Origin: Candidatus Brocadia sp.
Lineage (GTDB): Bacteria; Planctomycetota; Brocadiia; Brocadiales; Brocadiaceae
NCBI GenBank assembly: GCA_030837935.1
Contig: JAUQXU010000225.1
Span: 1-19,309 of the forward strand
DNA length: 19,309 bases
Direction: 5' to 3'
Shown piece by piece: positions 15,097 to 19,309 of this stretch. Made by a program: the position numbers and the translations under genes. How positions within the stretch are numbered: position 1 is the stretch's first letter; every line of letters starts with the position of its first letter. The notes under the pieces are model-generated. The model was given only the letters and a program-made list of their open reading frames with translations, did not search any database and was not told where the DNA came from.

Positions 15097-16197
15097 TTGA
15101 CCGAATTTGATGCCCTCTTACGTCTGAATATGACGAAGGGGATCGGGATACGGACGTATAAAACACTTGTGGAAAGATTCGGTTCTGCTGAGGCTATTCT
15201 TGACGCCCCGCGGGCAGAACTGGAGACAGTGCCAGGAATAGGTCCAAAGCTCGCGAATGCCATCGTAGAGGAATCGAGAACTATCGATATTGCAGCCGAA
15301 ATTCATCTGGCAAAAGAAAAGGACGTTCAAATCATCCCTTACACAAGCGAACAGTATCCGAAACATCTCAAAACCATTTACGACCCGCCGCTCGTCCTGT
15401 ATGTTAAGGGTAATATCCTTGAAGCCGACGTCCTTGCCCTTGCTATTGTTGGGGCAAGGCGATGCACCTACTATGGTCTCTCGCAGGCGGAACGTTTTGG
15501 CCGTCTCCTTGCGCAGAAGGGACTTTGTATTGTCAGCGGCATGGCGCGGGGAATAGACGCTGCTGCACATCGTGGCGCCATTGGTTCCCACGGACGCACC
15601 ATTGCGGTACTCGGCTGCGGTCTGGGAGTCATGTATCCCCGGGAAAATATCGAACTGGCAGAACAAATCGTTCATCACGGCGCTATCGTGTCTGAGTTTC
15701 CCATGAATACGCCGCCTGATTTTCGTAATTTCCCGCCGAGAAACAGACTGATAAGCGGTTTGTCGCTGGGGGTGCTTGTGGTCGAATCGTCATTAAAAAG
15801 CGGTTCTCTGATAACCGCTCAGTGGGCGCTCGAACAAGGAAAAGAGGTCTTTGCTATTCCGGGCAATATTGACAATATTTACAGTCGGGGCACACACAAA
15901 CTGATTAAGGAAGGCGCCAAACTCGTCGAGGATATCACTGACATCATTCAAGAACTGGGACCGGTTGCAGAAATCTTGAACATGTCTGATGCGTCTATAA
16001 CAAACGACCCGCGAAGTCTATCACTTAACTCTCAGGAAAAAAAGATATTCTCCCTCCTGTCCAGCAGTCCTAAAGATATCGATGAAATTATACGCATTGC
16101 AAAGCTTCCTACCTCCGTTGTTACAAGCACTTTGCTGATCCTGGAAATAAAGAAGCTGGTAAAACAACTCTCAGGCAAAAGATTTGTTAAGGCATAG
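15097..16197 (+). CDS. dprA: DNA-processing protein DprA
   Basis: Binds single-stranded DNA and loads RecA, mainly on DNA taken up in transformation; also present in many species not known to be competent. The 366-aa protein starts at TTG 15097 with GAGG 8 nt upstream (15085-15088). It has an N-terminal helix-hairpin-helix region (GIGIRTYKTLVERFG; VPGIGPKLANAI at 45-56), the Rossmann-like core with IVGARR (117-122), SGMARGID (147-154), FPPRNRLISG (212-221) and KSGSLITAQWALEQG, and a C-terminal winged-helix-like domain from about residue 308. All DprA hallmarks are present. No competence genes are beside it. Confidence 0.96.
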   Translation: MTEFDALLRLNMTKGIGIRTYKTLVERFGSAEAILDAPRAELETVPGIGPKLANAIVEESRTIDIAAEIHLAKEKDVQIIPYTSEQYPKHLKTIYDPPLVLYVKGNILEADVLALAIVGARRCTYYGLSQAERFGRLLAQKGLCIVSGMARGIDAAAHRGAIGSHGRTIAVLGCGLGVMYPRENIELAEQIVHHGAIVSEFPMNTPPDFRNFPPRNRLISGLSLGVLVVESSLKSGSLITAQWALEQGKEVFAIPGNIDNIYSRGTHKLIKEGAKLVEDITDIIQELGPVAEILNMSDASITNDPRSLSLNSQEKKIFSLLSSSPKDIDEIIRIAKLPTSVVTSTLLILEIKKLVKQLSGKRFVKA

Positions 16198-16239
16198 TTG
16201 CAAGTAGCCTCGAATCCCCCCCATTTTTCTCCTAACTGA

Positions 16240-16339
16240 TATAGTAAACGCGTTTCTATTGCGATAGCCCGAAGCAATCTTAAGGGCGTGGATTGCTTTG
16301 CTCCGCTCGCAATGATAACTTCTTAAGGTGTTTACTATA
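16240..16339. mobile_element. MITE-like 100-bp element with terminal inverted repeats
   Basis: TATAGTAAAC (16240-16249) and GTTTACTATA (16330-16339) are perfect 10-bp terminal inverted repeats. Inside lies a second, imperfect inverted pair at 16258-16279 and 16291-16313, both arms built on ATTGCGA...GAAGCAATC. The ends begin and finish with TA, as expected for an insertion at a TA site such as those used by IS630/Tc1-type transposases. No coding capacity. The inner arms resemble a palindromic repeat common in environmental genomes, from memory. Confidence 0.65.
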
Positions 16340-16645
16340 ATTTTCGCGTATTGGCATCTTTATTGCCTAATATATCTTTCAGATTGGAATTATTTACGAT
16401 AATTCATGTTCCTCCGGAGAGGTTACGATATGCATTATTATGTATAACCTGCTCTAACCATAAGAGAAATGATTTCAATCCTCATGGTAATCGAAAGGTT
16501 TGGAAAAAAACTAACGATGGAAATAAATCCAGGAGTATAGAATATTCTGTCCAGAATTTTAGATAAACGGAAAAGACAAAGGCGATACGGAAAGGCATAA
16601 AAATATGTATAATCAATTAGGCCTTCGGCAACGTGTATTTGGTTA

Positions 16646-16686
16646 TCCCCCTGTGTCCCCCAGTTTACTGGGGGATTATGGGGGGG
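16646..16686. repeat. G/C-run hairpin
   Basis: Inner arms CCCCCAG (16657-16663) and CTGGGGG (16668-16674) pair perfectly around TTTA. Outer runs of C (from 16647) and G (to 16686) extend the stem past a small internal loop. The style (C-run, short loop, G-run) matches that of the longer inverted repeat at 19111-19212. Confidence 0.65.
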
Positions 16687-16716
16687 TGTTTGAAATTCCT
16701 ATACGTCAAGTTAGTT

Positions 16717-16774
16717 TTTTTGAAAGATATCTTTCATCTGCTCGCTCCCAAACTCCTGTTTGGGAGTGTAATGG
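16717..16774. repeat. Dispersed double-palindrome repeat, copy 2
   Basis: Counterpart of 8123-8180. Its first palindrome TGAAAGATATCTTTCA (16721-16736) is perfect. The hairpin arms CTCCCAAAC (16745-16753) and GTTTGGGAG (16758-16766) with the TCCT loop are unchanged; the outer C has become T, giving a G-T pair that still allows pairing in RNA. It lies 75 bp upstream of the first hsp20 gene. Confidence 0.85.
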
Positions 16775-16832
16775 GCGAGAAACTCAGTTTTTCTGCAATT
16801 TTGTTACAGGTTGACACATTTTATGTAATGGA

Positions 16833-16840
16833 GAGGAGGT
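16833..16840 (+). promoter_or_regulatory. Strong Shine-Dalgarno of the first hsp20 gene
   Basis: GAGGAGGT (16833-16840) lies 8 nt upstream of ATG 16849, close to the full anti-SD complement, suggesting high translation. Confidence 0.8.
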
Positions 16841-16848
16841 GAATATTA

Positions 16849-17298
16849 ATGGGTCTTATGAAATGGGAAAGAACAGGTCCGCTGGACAGCCTTACCCATA
16901 TCCAAAAAGAAATGAGTGATCTGTTGGATATTTTGAGTTCCACGTCACCGATGGAAGGGTATGCAAGTATGGAATTTCCTCCAATTATTGTATCTGCAAA
17001 TGAGGAGCATGTTTTTGTTCGCGCAGAACTTCCCGGAATCAAGATCGCTGATCTGGACATCCAGGTAGTGGATGACGTTTTAACTATAAAAGGGGAGAGA
17101 AAATCGGTTGCCGTGACGGCGAAGGCAACCTACCTGCGCCGGGAAAGGAACTATGGGACATTTGCCCGTTCTATTATGTTACCTGAAAAAGTTGACGTTG
17201 AAAGGGTATCGGCCTCTTATAAGAATGGTGTTTTACTGGTGAAACTCCCTAAAGCCGCAGAGGCAAAACCAAAACAAGTTGTGATTCAAAAAGCATAG
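16849..17298 (+). CDS. Small heat shock protein, Hsp20/alpha-crystallin family (first copy)
   Basis: ATP-independent holdase chaperone that binds unfolding proteins; cytosolic oligomer. The 149-aa protein has an N-terminal arm (1-45), an alpha-crystallin domain about 46-140 (VFVRAELPGIKIADLDIQVV; LTIKGERK; the conserved A-x-x-x-N-G-V-L at SASYKNGVLLVKLPK), and a C-terminal VVIQKA that can serve as the I/V-x-I/V tail. It has a strong ribosome binding site and is followed 19 nt later by a second, different hsp20 gene. The two may form hetero-oligomers, as tandem Hsp20 pairs sometimes do. Sequence gives no direct evidence of heat control. Confidence 0.96.
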   Translation: MGLMKWERTGPLDSLTHIQKEMSDLLDILSSTSPMEGYASMEFPPIIVSANEEHVFVRAELPGIKIADLDIQVVDDVLTIKGERKSVAVTAKATYLRRERNYGTFARSIMLPEKVDVERVSASYKNGVLLVKLPKAAEAKPKQVVIQKA

Positions 17299-17317
17299 TG
17301 AAAAGGAGAACCTGATA

Positions 17318-17722
17318 ATGGAAACGAAAGAACATCCAACGGTTGAAAAAAAGAAGATTACTCCAGACAAGTGTGTCGTGACAGGAAAGGGCGAATGGTA
17401 TTTTCCTTTGTCTGATATTTATGAAACGCCGGACAACTTTACCATCCTGATAGATATGCCAGGAGTGGGGACTGATAACATCAGCATTGATCTTCGGGAT
17501 AATGAATTAGTTATCAATGGAGAGGTTTCTCAAGAGGCATATACCGATGAGAAAGTGGTGTATAACGAATACAATATTGGGCATTATCACAGGCATTTTG
17601 TTATCTCTGACGCAATTAATAGGGATAAGATCGAGGCGAAGATATCGGATGGCGTCTTGTCTCTTGTCTTGCCCAAGGCAGAACATGTAAAACCAAGAAA
17701 GATTGAAGTTAAGACGGAATAA
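17318..17722 (+). CDS. Small heat shock protein, Hsp20/alpha-crystallin family (second copy)
   Basis: A 134-aa Hsp20 protein clearly diverged from its neighbour. Its alpha-crystallin domain spans about 33-125: YFPLSDIYETPDNFTILIDMPG, LVINGEVS, and KISDGVLSLVLPKAE where the family has A-x-x-x-N-G-V-L (here SDGVL). The C-terminus KIEVKTE provides an I-x-V-type tail. The N-terminal arm is short and charged. AAGGAG lies 9 nt before ATG 17318. Its distance from the first copy (19 nt) implies one transcript. Probably a partner chaperone with its own substrate range. Confidence 0.94.
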   Translation: METKEHPTVEKKKITPDKCVVTGKGEWYFPLSDIYETPDNFTILIDMPGVGTDNISIDLRDNELVINGEVSQEAYTDEKVVYNEYNIGHYHRHFVISDAINRDKIEAKISDGVLSLVLPKAEHVKPRKIEVKTE

Positions 17723-17748
17723 CCTCATAACCTTTTGCAGGAGGCAGC

Positions 17749-17772
17749 ATGGATGTGGTATTCCTGCCGTAG
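17749..17772 (+). CDS. Possible seven-codon mini-ORF in the leader of the ferredoxin gene
   Basis: ATG GAT GTG GTA TTC CTG CCG TAG encodes MDVVFLP. AGGAGG (17739-17744) lies 4 nt upstream of the ATG, a strong but rather close Shine-Dalgarno. The TAG overlaps the GAGAGG site of the ferredoxin gene, so termination here would place ribosomes on that site. It could be a coupling or leader peptide, or chance. Confidence 0.3.
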   Translation: MDVVFLP

Positions 17773-17777
17773 AGAGG
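17772..17777 (+). promoter_or_regulatory. Ribosome binding site deciding the ferredoxin start
   Basis: GAGAGG lies 7 nt before ATG 17785 and only 1 nt before an in-frame TTG at 17779, so the ATG is the true start. Confidence 0.65.
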
Positions 17778-17784
17778 CTTGCAA

Positions 17785-17985
17785 ATGATAATTGTTGTGG
17801 ATAAGGCAGAATGTGTTGGTTGTGAAGAATGTCTGCATGTTTGTCCTCGTGAAACTATTTTCATGGAAAATGAGAAGGCGGAAATTGTTCAACGCAGGTG
17901 CGATAAGTGTGAACGTTGCATCCCGGTTTGCCCTGTAAAGGCAATTAAGATGGTATCTGTACAACTCAATGAAAGTAAAATTTAA
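17785..17985 (+). CDS. Dicluster 2[4Fe-4S] ferredoxin
   Basis: A 66-aa low-potential electron carrier. Two complete [4Fe-4S] motifs are visible: CVGCEECLHVCP near the N-terminus and CDKCERCIPVCP in the second half, each C-x2-C-x2-C-x3-C-P. No membrane segment or extra domain. Ferredoxins of this size pass electrons between soluble enzymes. The next gene downstream encodes a SOR-like protein, which would need an electron donor; rubredoxin is the usual one, so a donor role for this ferredoxin is only a guess. It lies 62 nt after hsp20 and 34 nt before the SOR-like gene. Confidence 0.93.
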   Translation: MIIVVDKAECVGCEECLHVCPRETIFMENEKAEIVQRRCDKCERCIPVCPVKAIKMVSVQLNESKI

Positions 17986-18019
17986 TTTCAGGAAACATTT
18001 TTAATTATGGAGGAAAAAG

Positions 18020-18388
18020 ATGACAGGAGAAAGTACCTTGTTTTGTCAGGTCAATACCGTGGCCACAGGGCCTGCGGATATGGCAAAAAAACACGTGCCC
18101 GTGATTTCCATACAGGGAGATGCGAAGGTTGGGCAGCCCTTTACGGTAACGATAAAGGTGGGGGAGGTGCCTCATGTGATGGAGAATGGAAACTTTATTC
18201 AGTTTATAGACCTTTATTGCGGCCACATATATATCTCGCGTGTGGATTTTACTGCGGAACTTAACAGGCCGGAGGTGTCGTTGAGTATCGTTTTACATCA
18301 CGAGGGGAAAAAAACGCTTCGCGCTTTTAGCCGTTGCAACCTCCATGGCATATGGGAGGGTACAAAAGAGGTGAACGTGACTAAATAA
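18020..18388 (+). CDS. Class II superoxide-reductase-like (desulfoferrodoxin-domain) protein with altered iron ligands
   Basis: A 122-aa protein with the class II SORL/neelaredoxin fold and no N-terminal desulforedoxin domain. Family marks are KKHVPVI (23-29), VPHVM (50-54), FIQFIDLY (59-66) and RCNLHGIWEG (105-114). In true SOR the Fe is held by four His and one Cys, with Glu as sixth ligand. Aligning with the Pyrococcus furiosus enzyme from memory: H25, H52, C106 and H109 are kept, but the histidine of the HHI motif is N58 and the Glu before KH is K23. So one equatorial ligand and the sixth ligand are missing. It may be a SOR with weak or changed metal site, or a protein with another function. 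GGAGG-type binding site precedes ATG 18020. No signal peptide. Confidence 0.87.
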   Translation: MTGESTLFCQVNTVATGPADMAKKHVPVISIQGDAKVGQPFTVTIKVGEVPHVMENGNFIQFIDLYCGHIYISRVDFTAELNRPEVSLSIVLHHEGKKTLRAFSRCNLHGIWEGTKEVNVTK

Positions 18389-18424
18389 ATTTCTGTAATG
18401 CAAATTTAACAAAGGAGCCGTTTT

Positions 18425-18619
18425 ATGGTGAAAGTTAAGACTTTTACTTCGCCTCTCAAGATTTTTCAAGTCCATAATGAACTTGTGGAACTGGATAAGG
18501 GAGTAAATGAATTTTTACAGCAGAACAAGATTACGAAGGTGATTTCTGTTTGCGATGCTACCACAAACAACGATGGCGGCACGATGGGTATTATCCGTGT
18601 TCTCACCTATGAAGAATGA
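18425..18619 (+). CDS. Unrecognised 64-aa small protein
   Basis: I cannot name a family. AAAGGAG lies just upstream of ATG 18425 at good spacing, so it is a real gene. It reads KVKTFTSPLKIF, a charged helix-like middle (ELVELDKGVNEFLQQN), VISVCDATTNND, a glycine pair and IIRVLTYEE. The likely pattern is strand-helix-strand-strand, vaguely like the Cse60/DUF2758-type small proteins, but I am not confident. One cysteine, no membrane segment. It lies 36 nt after the SOR-like gene and 98 nt before a cytochrome c gene, which points to a redox or stress link by position only. Confidence 0.75.
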   Translation: MVKVKTFTSPLKIFQVHNELVELDKGVNEFLQQNKITKVISVCDATTNNDGGTMGIIRVLTYEE

Positions 18620-18717
18620 TATGTGCGATTTGTAGAAAAAGTGTAATGAATCAAGTGTTTTGTGTTTATGGGTGCCTTTTAAAAAATTTATCATGAAAGT
18701 CTGGAGGAAAAGAGCAT

Positions 18718-19068
18718 ATGCTTACCACAAGAATTTTTGGAGCAACGTCAATTGCCGTGGTTCTCGGCGCAGTAACCTATTTTTCAGGGGCCTCTATTTC
18801 AAAAGCAGCTGATATTGATGCAAAAAAAATATTCATGACCCATTGTAAGACCTGTCATGGCGAGGATGGTCACCCCACAGACCTTGGAACAGGTTTGGGA
18901 GCGCGTGAGTTTGCCAACGCAGAATGGCAGGCAAAGACAACCGATGAACAGATCATCGAGCAAATTAGCAATGGAACACCGGAAAAGATGATGCCATTTA
19001 AAGAAAAACTGACCCAGGATGAGATTAAGGCATTGGTGTCCGTTATCAGGGGTTTCGGAAAGAAATAA
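18718..19068 (+). CDS. Secreted monoheme cytochrome c (class I type)
   Basis: A 116-aa periplasmic or equivalent-compartment electron carrier. A signal peptide (hydrophobic residues about 7-25) is likely cleaved after SKA at 28-30. The heme site is C43-K-T-C46-H47, and M92 in KMMPFKEKLT is the probable axial Met. The C-terminal helix LTQDEIKALVSVIRGF is typical of small class I cytochromes. GGAGG lies upstream of ATG 18718. Electron partners are unknown; the following truncated gene encodes a protein with a hydrophobic N-terminus and may be a partner. Confidence 0.94.
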   Translation: MLTTRIFGATSIAVVLGAVTYFSGASISKAADIDAKKIFMTHCKTCHGEDGHPTDLGTGLGAREFANAEWQAKTTDEQIIEQISNGTPEKMMPFKEKLTQDEIKALVSVIRGFGKK

Positions 19069-19110
19069 ATTCACATTATTTAAGCGGGTTTCTGGGCAGT
19101 ATGCAACATA

Positions 19111-19212
19111 AAAATCCCCCTTAAAAAGGGGGATGAAGGGGGTTGTAAATAATTTCCATCCGGAGAAAAAACACAACCCCCTGTTTCTCCCTTTTTTAAC
19201 CAGGGGGAATTA
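19111..19212. repeat. Long imperfect inverted repeat of C-run/G-run type
   Basis: The left arm (19111-19146) and right arm (19173-19212) are nearly complementary; the inner GGGGGTTGT and ACAACCCCC match exactly. Within the left arm CCCCC and GGGGG form a further small hairpin around TTAAAAA. Unit length is about 100 bp. It looks like a non-coding palindromic element of a type frequent in environmental bacteria. It may serve as an end signal for the cytochrome gene. Confidence 0.7.
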
Positions 19213-19258
19213 ATGTGAGATGTATATCTTTTTCATGATAACGGAGGTGTTTTGGATT

Positions 19259-19309
19259 ATGAATGATTGGAAAAAGGCTGTAAGTTATACAATATTCTTC
19301 CTTGCCTTT
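19259..19309 (+). CDS. Start of a further gene, cut by the window end
   Basis: ATG 19259 follows GGAGG (19243-19247) at 11 nt and the frame is open for 17 codons to the end. The visible residues MNDWKKAVSYTIFFLAF look like a signal peptide or first membrane helix. Nothing more can be said. Confidence 0.65.
   Translation, partial: MNDWKKAVSYTIFFLAF

Larger units (their letters stand above)
16198..16848. other. 650-bp gene-free, repeat-rich region between dprA and hsp20
   Basis: Open frames at 16351-16566, 16605-16814 and 16633-16842 have no ribosome binding site, run through repeats and resemble nothing, so I reject them. The region holds a MITE-like element (16240-16339), a G/C-run hairpin (16646-16686) and the second copy of the double-palindrome repeat (16717-16774). 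The last 75 bp are the upstream region of the hsp20 run; a TTGACA occurs at 16811-16816 without a well-placed -10 box. No CIRCE element or sigma32 site was found by eye. Confidence 0.7.

Noticed and set aside
16545..16565. GAA/TTC units resembling a eukaryotic heat shock element upstream of hsp20
   Set aside because: Bacteria do not use this element, and the spacing to hsp20 is large; probably chance in AT-rich DNA.
16240..16774. CRISPR array
   Set aside because: Repeats here are different palindromes, not regularly spaced identical units, and no cas genes are present.
16351..16842. Three short plus-strand open frames in the gap before hsp20
   Set aside because: They run through the repeats, lack ribosome binding sites and have no recognisable protein features.
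1..19309. tRNA or rRNA genes
   Set aside because: No cloverleaf with a CCA-proximal stem and TTC-containing T loop, and no rRNA-like sequence, was recognised by eye in the intergenic gaps; a covariance scan was not possible.

Overview
The window looks like a piece of a moderately AT-rich Gram-negative chromosome. Evidence for Gram-negative cells is a TolC-type outer-membrane protein, a lipoprotein-like protein, a secreted c-type cytochrome and a Na+-NQR cluster. The mix of NQR, a class II superoxide-reductase-like protein, a dicluster ferredoxin and a small cytochrome c, with many short palindromic repeats between genes, is compatible with an anaerobic or microaerophilic environmental bacterium. 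An anammox planctomycete (Brocadiales) is my best guess, but this is inference; no marker gene proves it.

Layout. Positions 1-558 have no convincing gene, only a candidate promoter. Then come a COG1833/DUF123 GIY-YIG protein and mutS on the plus strand, and convergent to them a small DUF3568-like protein. folE (TTG start, long leader) and a TolC-family gene follow on the plus strand. A two-hotdog acyl-CoA thioesterase lies on the minus strand. Positions 7898-8766 are a scar: inverted repeats and a GC-rich remnant in which a HlyD-type membrane-fusion fragment is joined in frame to the Walker A region of an ABC ATPase. Next is a minus-strand operon nqrB-nqrC-nqrD-nqrE-nqrF plus an unrecognised 155-aa gene, with ATGA overlaps and no nqrA. 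After a 572-bp gap come aroB and dprA on the plus strand. A 650-bp gene-free stretch (16198-16848) holds a 100-bp MITE-like element, a G/C-run hairpin and a second copy of the repeat found next to the ABC remnant. The window ends with a plus-strand run of small genes: two Hsp20 chaperones, a 2[4Fe-4S] ferredoxin, a class II SOR-like protein with altered iron ligands, an unrecognised 64-aa protein, a secreted cytochrome c and the first 17 codons of a further gene.

How the parts may work together. The NQR cluster would couple NADH oxidation to quinone reduction and Na+ export, but the quinone-binding subunit NqrA must be elsewhere or absent. The terminal run looks like a stress or redox module (chaperones, electron carriers, SOR-like protein). 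mutS, dprA, folE and aroB are housekeeping genes. The most unusual items are the SOR-like protein lacking conserved Fe ligands, the nqrA-less NQR operon with its extra coupled gene, the HlyD/ABC deletion chimera and the repeat family at 8123-8180 and 16717-16774.
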